NCBI RefSeq assembly: GCF_014192285.1 | Contig: NZ_JACHXQ010000001.1 | Location: forward strand, 434,001-498,000 | Reading direction: 5' to 3' | Source of the DNA: Halomonas fontilapidosi | Lineage (GTDB): Bacteria > Pseudomonadota > Gammaproteobacteria > Pseudomonadales > Halomonadaceae | DNA: 64,000 bases | Shown here: piece by piece, positions 16,034 through 26,478 of the stretch | Layout: every line of letters starts with the position of its first letter | Position numbering within the stretch: position 1 is the stretch's first letter | Made by a program: the position numbers and the translations under genes | The notes under the pieces: generated by a model | The model's input: the letters and a program-made list of their open reading frames with translations, nothing else | Told to the model about the DNA's origin: nothing | Databases searched by the model: none

Positions 16034-17683
16034 ATGCAAAAGATGACAATGACAAAGAAGCTCTGGGGCTCACTCGGCATCATCTGGGTGGCAATGCTGG
16101 TGCTGGTCGGCTGGGGCGCATGGGAAACGCGATTGACCATGCTGGAGGAACGCCGCAATGCCATGGGTGACTATGTCGACATGGCCATCAATGTTATTGG
16201 CGACCACGCAGAGCGCAGCGAACGTGGCGAGTTACCCCTCGCAGAGGCAAAACGCCGGGCAGCCTCGGCGGTACGCGAAATGACCTACGACCAGGGGCGC
16301 GGCTATCTCTACATCTTCAATGGCGACTATGAGCTTCTTGCTCACCCACGCCTGCCGGTCGGTACGTCAGTCGCCGATTTCCAGAATGAAGAAGGACGAT
16401 ACCTGTTCCGAGAATTCGTCGAGGATGTCAAAACCGATGACGGCGTCGTGGATTACCTATGGGCACATGCCTCCGATGAGGACGCCCTGGCCGAAAAGTC
16501 TTCGCTGAATGTCCTGTTCGAGGAGTGGGGGTGGTATATCGGCACGGGGGTGTATGTCGACGACATCGACAGTGCCTTTCTGGCCAGCCTGACCCACTAT
16601 CTTCTCGCCTTGCTGGGTATCGGCATTCCGGTATCGCTACTGATGGGTCTGGTCATTCGCGGTGTTACGCGCCGCCTTGGCGGCGACCCTCACTATGCAG
16701 CCGAGATGGTACGCGAAATCGCCGAGGGTCGTCTTGACCATGCCATACGCCTAGGAGACAAGGATCGAGATAGTCTGCTCTTCGACATCGAGAGAATGCG
16801 CGCGGCACTGGCAGGCACCATCGGCGACATCCATCGCAGTACCGACGAGGTCAATGGTGTTGTCGAAGAGATCGGTGCCGGCAATGATGAGCTGGCGACA
16901 CGGACCGAGCAGCAGGCTGCATCACTCGCCGAAACCGCTTCCAGCATGGAGCAGTTGACCGCAACGGTTAAGCAGAATGCGGAGCATTCCGGCAAGGCAC
17001 GTGAACTGGCAGGCGAGACGGCCTCGAATGCCGCCCGTGGCCATGAGTCCATGGCGCGAGTAGAGGCCTCGATGAGCGGCATCAACGAAAGCGCGGGCCA
17101 GATGAGCACGATCGTCGACACTATCGACTCCATCGCCTTCCAGACCAATATCCTGGCGCTCAACGCCTCGGTGGAAGCGGCTCGTGCCGGCGAGCACGGC
17201 CGCGGCTTTGCCGTGGTCGCTGAGGAAGTGCGCAACCTGGCCAGCCGAAGCTCGCAGGCCGCCCAGGAAATCAAGGCACTGATTGAAACCTCCGACGGCA
17301 AGGTCGTCGAAGGAACTCGAATGGTCCAGGAAACCGGGAAGATCATCGAGATCATGGTCACCGATATCCAGCAGCTCAGTACGCTGATTGGCGAGATTTC
17401 ATCGGCCTCCGAAGAGCAGAGCCATGGCATCGAACAGGTCAATGAAGCGGTGTCCCAGATGGATCGCATGACCCAGCAGAATGCCGGCCTCGTGGAAGAA
17501 CATAGCGCGGCGTCGCAACGCCTGATTGTCCAGAGTCACCAATTGCGTGATCACGTGGCCCGCTTCAGCATCGCCGCCTCAGGTAGGCGACAGGGCACCA
17601 GCGAGACGCTCGAGGCATCGCCAGACACGGAACAACGGCAATCCGTCGCTGACAGTTCACAATATGAAATGGCGGATGCCTGA
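16034..17683 (+). CDS. Methyl-accepting chemotaxis protein with sCache-type sensor
   Basis: A 549-residue receptor. The start is ATG 16034 ([15 protein letters not shown]); the frame further upstream lies inside cheW. Membrane helices are at about 10-30 and 190-212. The periplasmic part contains ARGYLYIF-like ([18 protein letters not shown]) and [15 protein letters not shown] motifs, typical of single Cache (sCache_2/DUF) small-ligand domains. HAMP and a full signalling hairpin ([20 protein letters not shown]) follow. Unlike the other receptors here, the C-terminus (QYEMADA) has no xWxxF pentapeptide for tethering CheR/CheB. The ligand is unknown. Confidence 0.93.
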   Translation: MQKMTMTKKLWGSLGIIWVAMLVLVGWGAWETRLTMLEERRNAMGDYVDMAINVIGDHAERSERGELPLAEAKRRAASAVREMTYDQGRGYLYIFNGDYELLAHPRLPVGTSVADFQNEEGRYLFREFVEDVKTDDGVVDYLWAHASDEDALAEKSSLNVLFEEWGWYIGTGVYVDDIDSAFLASLTHYLLALLGIGIPVSLLMGLVIRGVTRRLGGDPHYAAEMVREIAEGRLDHAIRLGDKDRDSLLFDIERMRAALAGTIGDIHRSTDEVNGVVEEIGAGNDELATRTEQQAASLAETASSMEQLTATVKQNAEHSGKARELAGETASNAARGHESMARVEASMSGINESAGQMSTIVDTIDSIAFQTNILALNASVEAARAGEHGRGFAVVAEEVRNLASRSSQAAQEIKALIETSDGKVVEGTRMVQETGKIIEIMVTDIQQLSTLIGEISSASEEQSHGIEQVNEAVSQMDRMTQQNAGLVEEHSAASQRLIVQSHQLRDHVARFSIAASGRRQGTSETLEASPDTEQRQSVADSSQYEMADA

Positions 17684-17741
17684 CGAGTCAGGTCGACCAA
17701 TCACCGGCGGCTATCTCGCCGCAAGCGACAGGGAGTGGGAA

Positions 17742-19091
17742 GTGAGGATACTCGACAACATGTCTGTGCGGGTCAGCTGGCTGCTGGTACTGCTCACCTT
17801 CACCGTGCTGATCCTGGCCGTCAGCCTGCTTGGCCTTTTTGCACTGGCGGAAGGCAAAGCGGCGGTTTCACAGATCGCTCCACATGCTGGCGAAACCGGT
17901 GCCACACTCGAAACATCATTCAGCAATTTTGCCGGCTGGATGCAGCTGGCCATCCTGGCGGCATTGCTGGGTACATTGATCACCGTGGTGGTGGTTTTGT
18001 GGGGCGTCACGGTCAACGTCGTACGCCCTCTGGGAGAACTGGTCGGCTACTTCCAGCGCATGAAGGAGGGCAACCTGGCCCAGAAGATTCCGCAACTAGG
18101 AGACAATGAGATAGGGCGACTTTATGCCTCGCTGGAAGAGATGCAACACGGCCTTGCCAGTACCGTAGGTACGGTGCGCAACGGCAGCGAATCGATCTAC
18201 GTTGGCACCCAGCACATCGCTCACGGCAATAACGATCTCTCCGCCCGTACCGAACAGCAGGCCTCTTCACTGCAGCAGACCGCCGCCAGTATGGAAGAGC
18301 TCTCCTCCACCGTGAACCAGAACGCGGATAATGCCCGGCAAGCCAGCCAGCTGGCCACTGACGCCACACGAACGGCTCAACAGGGTGGTGAGGTCGTAAG
18401 CGACGTGGTCACGACCATGCATGACATCAGCCAAGGCGCTCATCGCGTCGCAGAGATCATCGGCACCATCGACGCAATCGCTTTCCAGACCAACATTCTG
18501 GCCTTGAATGCCTCTGTTGAAGCCGCGCGAGCTGGCGAACACGGCCGAGGCTTCGCGGTAGTCGCCCAGGAAGTCCGCAACCTGGCCAGTCGCAGTGCCA
18601 GTGCCTCGAGCGAGATTCGCACGCTCATCCAGACTTCGGTGAGTCAAGTGGATGCCGGCACGTCGCTGGTCGACCGCGCCGGCCAGACCATGAACGAGAT
18701 CGTGGCCGCCGTTCAGCGTGTCAGCGACATCATGGATGAGATCGCCACCGCCTCCTCCGAACAGAGCAATGGGATCGCCCAGGTCAATGATGCCATTACC
18801 CAGATGGACCAGGTCACTCAGCAAAATGCTGAACTTGTTCTTCAGGCAGCCAGTGCTGCCAACCAACTGGAGGCTGAGGCCAGCCGGCTTAAGGTCGCTG
18901 TGACCCGCTTCCAACTCGAGGATGAGAACACCGACACTCAGGCTTCCCCCTTACAACAAGCCGACCAATCCCATGATCTTGCTCGCTGGATGCCGACCCT
19001 GATGCCGGCCAGGAAGACGAAGCCCGATGCCGCCAATGAGGGGCTTGAAAACGGACAGAAAGGTCGAGACGACGAATGGGAATCCTTCTAG
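17742..19091 (+). CDS. Methyl-accepting chemotaxis protein with minimal periplasmic loop
   Basis: A 449-residue receptor. I choose the GTG at 17742 because GGGAGTGGGA lies just upstream; an ATG at 17760 is the alternative. The first helix (about 12-36) and second helix (about 66-90) are separated by only about 30 periplasmic residues, far too few for a Cache or four-helix sensor, so ligand detection must be membrane, HAMP or partner-based. HAMP ([21 protein letters not shown]) and a canonical signalling domain ([20 protein letters not shown]) follow. The C-terminus ends EWESF, a CheR/CheB-tethering pentapeptide. Confidence 0.92.
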   Translation: MRILDNMSVRVSWLLVLLTFTVLILAVSLLGLFALAEGKAAVSQIAPHAGETGATLETSFSNFAGWMQLAILAALLGTLITVVVVLWGVTVNVVRPLGELVGYFQRMKEGNLAQKIPQLGDNEIGRLYASLEEMQHGLASTVGTVRNGSESIYVGTQHIAHGNNDLSARTEQQASSLQQTAASMEELSSTVNQNADNARQASQLATDATRTAQQGGEVVSDVVTTMHDISQGAHRVAEIIGTIDAIAFQTNILALNASVEAARAGEHGRGFAVVAQEVRNLASRSASASSEIRTLIQTSVSQVDAGTSLVDRAGQTMNEIVAAVQRVSDIMDEIATASSEQSNGIAQVNDAITQMDQVTQQNAELVLQAASAANQLEAEASRLKVAVTRFQLEDENTDTQASPLQQADQSHDLARWMPTLMPARKTKPDAANEGLENGQKGRDDEWESF

Positions 19092-19189
19092 GGCTCCCCG
19101 CCACGTCGACCTTTCGGAGCAGACCTAAGCCGGCGTAACGACATAACAAGCGCCAGGCTTTCGCCTTTTGCCTCAGCAGGAAATATCGC

Positions 19190-21379
19190 ATGCGAAATAA
19201 CCAGCCGGTCACTCAGAAAGAATATCAGCTCCATGAAGAGCACTTCCTGATCTCGCGTACCGATCTCAAGGGCCGCATCACCTATGCCAATCCGGCCTTC
19301 ATCGACGTCAGCGGTTTCAGTCAGGAGGAGCTGCTCGGCGCCCCCCACAACCTGGTGCGCCACCCGGACATGCCGGAAGCCGCCTACCAGAACCTCTGGG
19401 ACACCCTGGCGGATGGAGAGAGCTGGAAAGGCCTGGTCAAGAATCGGCGCAAGAACGGTGACCACTATTGGGTCGAGGCCAGCGTCTCCCCGATTGTCGA
19501 GAATGATCAGGTCGTCGGCTACGCATCGGTACGGGTCAAGCCGTCCCGGCAGGATGTCGAGAAGGCGGATAAGGCCTACGCACTGATCCGCGAGGGCAAA
19601 GGTAGACGCTTTGCCCTCGAGCGTGGGCAGCTGCGCCGCCGCGGTCTTGCCGGCCGCCTGTCGAGACTCAATTTTCACAGCTTGCGAGCACGTGTCGTGA
19701 CCATGGTGGTGGTAGCCGGCGTGTTGCTCTCGGCGAGTGGCGCCATGGGGCTTTTCGGCCTGCAAGTCTCCGGTGAGCGCCTTCAGGCACTGGACCGAGA
19801 CGGCCTGCAAGATGTTGCCCGTCTGCAGCAGATCGACCAGTTGGCCACCCGAGCTCACCAATCGCTCTCTCGAAGCGAGCGATTCATGCTGTTGGAGAAC
19901 AGGGACCAGCATGCCGAAGAGCTTCAGGAGATCGAGACATCCCTGGAGACACTATGGGCCAACTACCGAGCCCGAGCGGTCAACCAAGGTGGACAGGGCG
20001 ACACCTTCGATGACGTCCTCACGCAGTACCTGGAAGAAGGCATTGGACGGGCCATCACCCTGCTCCAGAGTGACGACAAGTTTGACTTGTTCACCAACCT
20101 GCCACCACACATTGAAGAGATGCAGACGATGGGCGGTGCGCTCTCCTCTGCCGTCAATACGCTCATTGAAGGCAAACAGGTGGATGCGGCAACGCTGGCC
20201 AATGAGGCCCGAGCAGAGCAACAGAAGATGCTGATGGTGCAAGCCAGCATGCTGGCCATCGGCCTCTTGGTGCTGTTGGTGATTGGTGCCTTGACCCTGC
20301 GCGCCATGTTGCGCCCGCTACGTGATGCAGAAGCCTTCACCATGCAGATTGCCTCGGGCAACCTGGCGGCCGACGTGCCAGCGCGGAGACGCGACGAACT
20401 AGGTCGCCTGCTGGAGGCCCTGAACATCATGCGCAAGAGCCTTGGCAGCATTGTCGATGACGTCAGCGGCGGCATCCGCGTGGTGACGCCGGCAGCGCGC
20501 GACATCGCCTCGGGCAACGAGGACCTCTCTGCCCGCACCGAGCAACAGGCCGCCTCGCTGCAACAGACGGCCTCGAGCATGGAAGAGATGACCACGACGG
20601 TTCAGCACAATTCCGACAATGCCCGCCAGGCCAGTGGCCTGGCCTCCGAGAATGCCGCTCGCACCCAGGAAACCGGCGAGTTGATGCACCAGGTCGTGGA
20701 CACCATGGGGCAGATTACCGCCGAGTCACGCAAGATGACGGAAATCATCAATGTCATCGACTCGATCGCTTTCCAGACCAACATCCTGGCCTTGAATGCA
20801 TCGGTCGAAGCCGCTCGGGCCGGTGAGCAGGGACGCGGCTTCGCCGTGGTGGCCGGCGAAGTTCGCAAGCTGGCCGGCCGCAGTGCCGATGCGGCCAGCG
20901 AGATTCGTGAGCTGATCGATGGTTCGGCCCGACAGATCGATGGTGGCGCCGACCTGGTTCGCAAGGCGGAGACGTCTCTCAATGCGGTCATGGAGGCCTC
21001 CACTCGTGTGAACGACATCATGGGCGAGATCACCGCCGCCTCCGAGGAACAGAGCAACGGTATCGGGCAGATCAACCAGGCAGTCGTGGAAATGGATCAG
21101 GTAACTCAGCAAAACGCTGTCCGCGTCCAGGCCTCGGCGCGCGCCGCCAGCGAGCTCGAGCAGCAGGCCAGCCTTCTCGGCAATGCCATTTCGGCCTTCC
21201 GCCTACGCGGCGCGGGCATGGAGCGAGCCCTCTCCAAGGCGGAGCGTCACGCTCGCCACACGGCCCCCGAAAGCAAGCCAAAACCTGGATCAAACGCTGA
21301 TCAAGGGGACAACCGCCGGACGCGTCGCAACGACACGGAGCACCTGAGCGAGGCCGCCGAGGAATGGGAGGCGTTTTGA
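19190..21379 (+). CDS. aer: Aer-like PAS-containing methyl-accepting chemotaxis protein
   Basis: A 729-residue receptor with an N-terminal cytoplasmic PAS domain of the Aer type (about 15-125, with [20 protein letters not shown] and [18 protein letters not shown]), which in Escherichia coli Aer binds FAD and senses redox or oxygen. Unlike E. coli Aer (506 residues), it then has two membrane helices (about 170-190 and 350-370) flanking a helical periplasmic domain of about 155 residues, followed by HAMP and the signalling hairpin. The C-terminus ends EWEAF, a CheR/CheB-tethering pentapeptide. The FAD role is inferred from family only. cheR overlaps the end. Confidence 0.88.
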   Translation: MRNNQPVTQKEYQLHEEHFLISRTDLKGRITYANPAFIDVSGFSQEELLGAPHNLVRHPDMPEAAYQNLWDTLADGESWKGLVKNRRKNGDHYWVEASVSPIVENDQVVGYASVRVKPSRQDVEKADKAYALIREGKGRRFALERGQLRRRGLAGRLSRLNFHSLRARVVTMVVVAGVLLSASGAMGLFGLQVSGERLQALDRDGLQDVARLQQIDQLATRAHQSLSRSERFMLLENRDQHAEELQEIETSLETLWANYRARAVNQGGQGDTFDDVLTQYLEEGIGRAITLLQSDDKFDLFTNLPPHIEEMQTMGGALSSAVNTLIEGKQVDAATLANEARAEQQKMLMVQASMLAIGLLVLLVIGALTLRAMLRPLRDAEAFTMQIASGNLAADVPARRRDELGRLLEALNIMRKSLGSIVDDVSGGIRVVTPAARDIASGNEDLSARTEQQAASLQQTASSMEEMTTTVQHNSDNARQASGLASENAARTQETGELMHQVVDTMGQITAESRKMTEIINVIDSIAFQTNILALNASVEAARAGEQGRGFAVVAGEVRKLAGRSADAASEIRELIDGSARQIDGGADLVRKAETSLNAVMEASTRVNDIMGEITAASEEQSNGIGQINQAVVEMDQVTQQNAVRVQASARAASELEQQASLLGNAISAFRLRGAGMERALSKAERHARHTAPESKPKPGSNADQGDNRRTRRNDTEHLSEAAEEWEAF

Positions 21380-22254
21380 GCGATCCCCGAGACATCGCCG
21401 TGGCGGCGGAGGAAAAAGGCTGGGGTAGCGGGCGGCACGAGCGAGACCTCGAACTTACCGATGAGGATTTCGGCAGAATCCGCCAGCTTATCTACCAGCG
21501 GGCCGGCATTGTGCTCGCGGAGCACAAACGCGAGATGGTCTACAGCCGCCTGGCAAAGCGCTTGCGCCATCATGGCCTGACGCGTTTCGTCGATTATCTG
21601 GCTCGCCTCGAGCGGCAGCCCGATGCCCGAGAGTGGGAAGCCTTCACCAATGCCCTGACCACTAACCTCACGGCGTTCTTCCGCGAGGCGCACCATTTCC
21701 CGCTGCTGGCCGAGCATGTGCAACGACACTCCGGGAAGGTACGTATCTGGTGTGCCGCGGCGTCGACGGGAGAAGAGCCCTACTCCATTGCCATGACGCT
21801 GATGGAAGCCATGGGCTCGAGGGCCAGCCAGGCAGAGGTCATAGCGACGGATATCGATACCGAGGCCTTGGCCAGGGCCCGGGCCGGTATCTATCCCCTT
21901 GAGCAGGTTTGCAAGCTCGAGGATTCGAGGGTCAAGCGCTTCTTTCAGCGCGGCAAGGGAGCCCACAAGGGCTTCGCGCGCCTGCGCCCGGAAGTCACCG
22001 GCCTGCTTGACTTTCAGCCTCTCAACCTACTTGCCCCCCAGTGGCCTGTCTCGGGGCCCTTCGATGCCATCTTCTGCCGCAACACCATGATCTATTTCGA
22101 CAAGACAACCCAGGCCCGGATTCTCGAACGCTTTGCTCCACTGCTCAAACCCGATGGTCTGCTGTTTGCCGGCCATTCCGAGAGCTTTTCCTACATTACC
22201 GAGGCCTTCCAGTTGCGCGGACAGACCGTCTATACGCGCAGAGGCCAACGGTAA
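21364..22254 (+). CDS. cheR: Chemotaxis protein methyltransferase CheR
   Basis: CheR methylates glutamates of receptors using S-adenosylmethionine. The 296-residue product has the N-terminal helical domain ([39 protein letters not shown]) and the SAM-binding domain ([38 protein letters not shown]). The ATG at 21364 overlaps the end of the Aer-like gene by 16 nt. A TTG at 21376 with GGGAGG four bases upstream is an equally plausible start and would give 292 residues. It should bind the xWxxF tails of the neighbouring receptors. Confidence 0.96.
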   Translation: MGGVLSDPRDIAVAAEEKGWGSGRHERDLELTDEDFGRIRQLIYQRAGIVLAEHKREMVYSRLAKRLRHHGLTRFVDYLARLERQPDAREWEAFTNALTTNLTAFFREAHHFPLLAEHVQRHSGKVRIWCAAASTGEEPYSIAMTLMEAMGSRASQAEVIATDIDTEALARARAGIYPLEQVCKLEDSRVKRFFQRGKGAHKGFARLRPEVTGLLDFQPLNLLAPQWPVSGPFDAIFCRNTMIYFDKTTQARILERFAPLLKPDGLLFAGHSESFSYITEAFQLRGQTVYTRRGQR

Positions 22255-22268
22255 ACGTGGTGCACTAT

Positions 22269-22295
22269 TAAAGTCTCGCCAGTTATGGCCGATAG
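22269..22295 (+). promoter_or_regulatory. Predicted FliA (sigma-28) promoter of cheB
   Basis: TAAAGTCT, 11 nt, then GCCGATAG: TAAA is separated by exactly 15 nt from a -10 matching 7 of 8 consensus positions. It lies in the 103-nt gap between cheR and cheB, 62 nt before the cheB start. It would provide internal class III transcription of cheB-mcp-cheYZ within the large chemotaxis operon. Confidence 0.8.
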
Positions 22296-22357
22296 AGGTC
22301 TCGTGGCCGGCCCGCACGGCTCCCCCGCGGGCTGCTGAGAGAACAGGAGATAACCTC

Positions 22358-23419
22358 TTGAGCGCCAAAAGAATCAAGGTCCTGTGTGTCGACGATTCGG
22401 CGCTGATACGTGACCTGCTGACAGAAATCATCAATCAACAGCCCGACATGGAAGTCGTGGCCGTCGCACCGGACCCCATTGCCGCTCGTGATCTGATCAA
22501 GCGTCACGATCCGGACGTGCTGACGCTGGATGTGGAAATGCCGCGCATGGATGGTCTCGATTTCCTCGAACGACTGATGCGTCTTCGCCCCATGCCGGTA
22601 TTGATGGTCTCATCGCTGACCCAGGCCGGCTCTGAGGTGACACTGCGTGCCCTGGAGCTTGGCGCGGTGGATTTCGTGGCCAAGCCCTCCTTGGGTATCC
22701 GCAATGGCATGAGAGAGTATGCGTCAGAGATTGCCGATAAGCTCCGGGCGGCAGCGCGCGCTCGGCCACGCACGGCGAGGCGGTCAGACACCCCGGGACC
22801 CAGGCCGCTCAAGGCCCCCATGGTATCCAGTGAAAAGCTGATCATCATCGGTGCCTCCACCGGTGGCACCGAGGCCATTCGTCATGTGCTCGAGCCACTG
22901 CCCGCCAATAGCCCGGCCATCCTGATTACCCAGCACATGCCGGGCGGCTTTACTCGCTCCTTCGCCGAGCGCCTCGACCGGCTTTGCCAGATCACCGTTA
23001 AGGAGGCAGCAGACGGCGAACGCATTCTGCCCGGCCATGCCTACATCGCTCCCGGTGACGTCCATCTGAAGGTGGCTCGCAGTGGTGCCAATTACGTCGC
23101 ACGACTCGACGACGGTCCGCCGGTCAATCGACACCGTCCCTCGGTGGATGTGCTCTTCCACTCTGCCGCCACCCAGGCTGGGCGCAATGCCATCGGCGTG
23201 TTGCTCACCGGCATGGGCAAGGATGGCGCCGCCGGCCTTCTGGAGATGCGCGAAGCAGGAGCCCCGACCATCGCCCAGGACGAAGCCAGTTGCGTGGTCT
23301 ATGGCATGCCGCGCGAGGCGGTCTCGCTTGGGGCGGCGGCCGAGATAATGGCCCTGGAGGACATCGCCCCCCACCTGCTCTCTCTAGCATCGACCTCGGG
23401 GCGCGCCCAGCGGGTATAG
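22358..23419 (+). CDS. cheB: Chemotaxis response regulator methylesterase CheB
   Basis: CheB demethylates and deamidates receptors when phosphorylated by CheA. I start at TTG 22358 ([14 protein letters not shown]), preceded by AGGAG; the frame extends upstream into cheR but without CheB homology. The 353-residue product has a receiver domain with D12, D13 and phospho-Asp58, then the catalytic domain with the Ser ([12 protein letters not shown]), His (ITQHMPGGF) and Asp ([11 protein letters not shown]) triad. Length and motifs are standard. A predicted FliA promoter lies upstream. Confidence 0.95.
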   Translation: MSAKRIKVLCVDDSALIRDLLTEIINQQPDMEVVAVAPDPIAARDLIKRHDPDVLTLDVEMPRMDGLDFLERLMRLRPMPVLMVSSLTQAGSEVTLRALELGAVDFVAKPSLGIRNGMREYASEIADKLRAAARARPRTARRSDTPGPRPLKAPMVSSEKLIIIGASTGGTEAIRHVLEPLPANSPAILITQHMPGGFTRSFAERLDRLCQITVKEAADGERILPGHAYIAPGDVHLKVARSGANYVARLDDGPPVNRHRPSVDVLFHSAATQAGRNAIGVLLTGMGKDGAAGLLEMREAGAPTIAQDEASCVVYGMPREAVSLGAAAEIMALEDIAPHLLSLASTSGRAQRV

Positions 23420-23475
23420 ATCCCTCCTACCGGCGCCAGGCAAGGCGCCTCATCGAAATGCATGAGGAAACTGGC

Positions 23476-25173
23476 ATGACACGTCTCTTGCGCAACATCA
23501 GCATACATGCCGCCATGGTGACCATCCTGGCAGCATTCGTGGTGTTCCTTGCGTTGGTGGCCATTGTGGGTCAAGTGATCAATCATTCGGCCAACGACAC
23601 TCTGGAGACCCTCGATCAGGTCAACGTGACCCAACTCAACGAGATCAACAGGGCGGATGCCCTGCTGAGTGGCGCCATGCTTGACCTAGAGGTAGCAGCA
23701 AACCACTTCATGCTGGGCAAGCGAGGACAAGGCGATGAGCGCCTTGCCTCGGCATTGGACCAACTCGATCGAGCGCAGGCTCGCTTCGACACCTTTGTCA
23801 GCGCACCTCGAACGGACCAGGGAAAAGCACTTGGCGCCCAGGTCGCGTCCAACTTCGCCGAACTGCTCGCGCTGGTCCGCCAGCAACACCAATCGCTTGA
23901 CCAGATGGACACGACGGGCTTCAACGTCCTGCGAGAACAGATGGTGGCCCCGGCCGAAGCGCAGGAGTCGACCCTCACCGAATTCGTTCATTATGCCGAC
24001 CAGCGCGGCGACATGATGCTGGCCGAGCACAGGCAGACGTCGGCCATGTTCCAGCGCGTCGAGATCGGCTTGCTGGCAGTGGTGTTGCTGATAGTGGCCA
24101 TGATCTACGTGGGACTGCGCAGAATCGTCATTACGCCGCTCCAGGTAGCCGTGGATACGCTGGAGACCATCGCCAAAGCAGACCTCTCCGACGAGATTCG
24201 AGTGATCGGCCGTAACGAGATCAGCAAGCTGTTTGCCGCTATGCGCGATATGCAGCAGAACTTGACGAGAATCGTGACTGATGTCCGGGAGAGTAGTGGC
24301 TCGATCCATGTGGGCAGTCGCGAGATTGCCAGCGGCAATGCCGATCTTTCCTCGCGAACCGAACAACAAGCCGCTTCCCTGGAAGAGACCGCCTCGAGCA
24401 TGGAAGAGCTCACTACCACGGTGAAACAGAATGCCGACAACGCCCGCCAAGCCAGCAGCCTGGCCCTGGATGCGTCCACCACGGCAGAGCGCGGCGGCGA
24501 AGTGGTAGAGCGTGTGGTCAGGACCATGCACGGCATTTCCGGTAGCTCGAAACAGATCGCCGATATCATTGGCGTGATCGACTCGATCGCATTCCAGACC
24601 AATATCCTGGCGCTGAATGCCTCTGTCGAAGCGGCTCGTGCCGGTGAACAAGGCCGCGGCTTTGCCGTGGTAGCGGGCGAGGTGCGCAACCTTGCAAGTC
24701 GCAGCGCCGACGCCGCCAAGGAGATCAAGGGGCTGATCGAGGGCTCGGTGAGCCAGGTGCAGGAAGGTTCGACCCTTGTGGAACAGGCTGGGGAGACCAT
24801 GCATGAGGTAGTCGCTGCCGTTCGCCGCGTTACCGATATCATGGACGAAATCTCAGCGGCCTCGCAGGAGCAGAGCGATGGCATCGAACAGGTCAATCAA
24901 GCGGTAGGACAGATGGACCAGGTCACTCAACAAAACGCCTCGCTGGTACAAGAAGCGTCGGCCGCTGCCTCTTCGCTGGAAGAGCAGGCCAACCGCCTGG
25001 AGCAGGCGGTGACCGTCTTCAAGCTGACGGAGACCGTAAACACCCCGCAGTCATCTCCTGTCGCCGGTCACTCCGAGGCGCAGTCGATGAGTACCGCGCC
25101 ACAATCGACGCCCTCCTCGCCTCGGCGTCCTGTGCGCCAGGCAGCAGCAGAAGAAGAGTGGGAAGAATTCTGA
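23476..25173 (+). CDS. Methyl-accepting chemotaxis protein, four-helix-bundle (Tar-like) type
   Basis: A 565-residue receptor. The ATG at 23476 follows GAGGAA; an in-frame ATG at 23458 is the alternative. There are membrane helices at about 12-33 and 195-215, with a periplasmic helical-bundle domain of about 160 residues ([20 protein letters not shown]), then HAMP and the conserved signalling hairpin ([20 protein letters not shown]). The C-terminus ends EWEEF, a CheR/CheB-tethering pentapeptide. It sits between cheB and cheY. The ligand cannot be predicted. Confidence 0.94.
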   Translation: MTRLLRNISIHAAMVTILAAFVVFLALVAIVGQVINHSANDTLETLDQVNVTQLNEINRADALLSGAMLDLEVAANHFMLGKRGQGDERLASALDQLDRAQARFDTFVSAPRTDQGKALGAQVASNFAELLALVRQQHQSLDQMDTTGFNVLREQMVAPAEAQESTLTEFVHYADQRGDMMLAEHRQTSAMFQRVEIGLLAVVLLIVAMIYVGLRRIVITPLQVAVDTLETIAKADLSDEIRVIGRNEISKLFAAMRDMQQNLTRIVTDVRESSGSIHVGSREIASGNADLSSRTEQQAASLEETASSMEELTTTVKQNADNARQASSLALDASTTAERGGEVVERVVRTMHGISGSSKQIADIIGVIDSIAFQTNILALNASVEAARAGEQGRGFAVVAGEVRNLASRSADAAKEIKGLIEGSVSQVQEGSTLVEQAGETMHEVVAAVRRVTDIMDEISAASQEQSDGIEQVNQAVGQMDQVTQQNASLVQEASAAASSLEEQANRLEQAVTVFKLTETVNTPQSSPVAGHSEAQSMSTAPQSTPSSPRRPVRQAAAEEEWEEF

Positions 25174-25229
25174 ATTCTGTCGGCACTGAGGTGCCGGCGC
25201 CTGCACATCACAATTGAAGAGGATATCCA

Positions 25230-25619
25230 ATGGCAAACAAGGACATGAGCATCCTGGTGGTGGATGACTTCCCGACCATGCGACGCATCGTTCGCAGCCT
25301 GTTGAAGGAACTCGGCTTCACCAACGTGGAGGAGGCCGAGGATGGTCAGGATGCCCTGAACAAGCTCAAGAATGGCAGTTTCGAGTTCGTGGTCTCCGAC
25401 TGGAACATGCCCAACCTGGACGGGCTGGAGATGCTCAAGCAGATCCGAGCGGATAGCGCGCTAAAGGATCTGCCCGTGTTGATGGTCACTGCGGAGGCCA
25501 AGAAGGAGAACATTATCGCGGCGGCCCAGGCGGGCGCCAGCGGCTATGTCGTCAAGCCCTTCACCTCGGCCACCCTGGAAGAAAAGCTCAACAAGATTTT
25601 TGAAAAACTGGGCATGTAA
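25230..25619 (+). CDS. cheY: Chemotaxis response regulator CheY
   Basis: CheY-P binds FliM to reverse flagellar rotation. The 129-residue single receiver domain has all functional residues at the E. coli numbers: D12, D13, phospho-acceptor D57, T87 and K109. [14 protein letters not shown] and [20 protein letters not shown] (in parts) match enteric CheY closely. It is followed by cheZ after 38 nt. AAGAGGATA precedes the ATG. Confidence 0.98.
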   Translation: MANKDMSILVVDDFPTMRRIVRSLLKELGFTNVEEAEDGQDALNKLKNGSFEFVVSDWNMPNLDGLEMLKQIRADSALKDLPVLMVTAEAKKENIIAAAQAGASGYVVKPFTSATLEEKLNKIFEKLGM

Positions 25620-25657
25620 GGCGGCCGGGAAGGGTTCGACATCGAGGAGCGAGGATC

Positions 25658-26347
25658 ATGAGTAACGAGATGCCATCGCAGGATCTCCCCGGAGAGTCCA
25701 GCGACGAGCTGGTACAGCGTATCGGGCAGCTGACCCGCATGTTGCGTGAGAGCATGCGTGAGTTGGGGCTCGACAAGGAGATAGAGAGAGCTGCCGAGGC
25801 CATACCCGATGCCCGCGACCGTCTCAGCTACGTGGCGACGATGACCGAACAGGCAGCGGAACGGGCACTCAATGCCATCGACCGCGCGCAACCGCTGCAG
25901 GATGAGCTCAGCGAACGGGCAGTGGCGCTGGACAACCGTTGGGCGGAGTGGTTTGCCGAGCCCAAGGAGCTCGACGAGGCACGCGACCTGGTTCGTGACA
26001 CTCGGGGTTATCTAGCCGAGGTACCGAAACGCACCCAGGCAACCAACCAGGAACTGCTCGAGATCATGATGGCGCAGGACTTTCAGGACCTGACGGGCCA
26101 AGTGATCAAGAAGATGATGGACGTGATCCGGGAGATCGAACATCAGCTCGTGCAGGTGCTGATCGATACCGTACCTCAGGGCAAGGCGCGCGAGGACTTC
26201 CAGAAACGTGCCACGAGTCAGCGACACAGCGATGAGCGACGCCGTGAGGAGGAACTACTCAATGGTCCCCAGGTCAAGCCAGAGGGCGAGAACATCGTCA
26301 CCGGCCAGGACCAGGTCGACGACCTGCTGGATCAGCTCGGTTTCTAG
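25658..26347 (+). CDS. cheZ: CheY phosphatase CheZ
   Basis: CheZ accelerates CheY-P dephosphorylation. The 229-residue helical product carries the catalytic glutamine segment [18 protein letters not shown] (about residues 129-146) and the C-terminal CheY-binding tail [11 protein letters not shown]. Both are diagnostic. The length is slightly above E. coli CheZ (214). A strong intrinsic terminator follows, marking the end of the chemotaxis unit. Confidence 0.97.
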   Translation: MSNEMPSQDLPGESSDELVQRIGQLTRMLRESMRELGLDKEIERAAEAIPDARDRLSYVATMTEQAAERALNAIDRAQPLQDELSERAVALDNRWAEWFAEPKELDEARDLVRDTRGYLAEVPKRTQATNQELLEIMMAQDFQDLTGQVIKKMMDVIREIEHQLVQVLIDTVPQGKAREDFQKRATSQRHSDERRREEELLNGPQVKPEGENIVTGQDQVDDLLDQLGF

Positions 26348-26375
26348 CTCCCGCCGCCCTACTCTTTTCAGATGA

Positions 26376-26416
26376 GGCCAGCAGTCGCGGATAAGGCCGC
26401 GATTACTGGCCCTTTT
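26376..26416 (+). terminator. Intrinsic terminator after cheZ
   Basis: A long stem starts with GGCCAG (26376-26381) and closes with CTGGCC (26406-26411), with the inner arms pairing to about 15 base pairs with one mismatch around the loop ATAAGG (26391-26396). It is directly followed by TTTTT (26412-26416). It separates motAB-cheYZ from flhBA. Confidence 0.85.
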
Positions 26417-26478
26417 TGACGCATCATTGCTTTCCCTTCCCCGACACAATGGCCAAGGTCCGCACGACTGCCCGGTGA

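Noticed and set aside
22724-22743. GCCGATAA inside cheB as a further FliA promoter
   Set aside because: There is no TAAA-like element 15 nt upstream, and it lies in coding sequence where the codons explain it.
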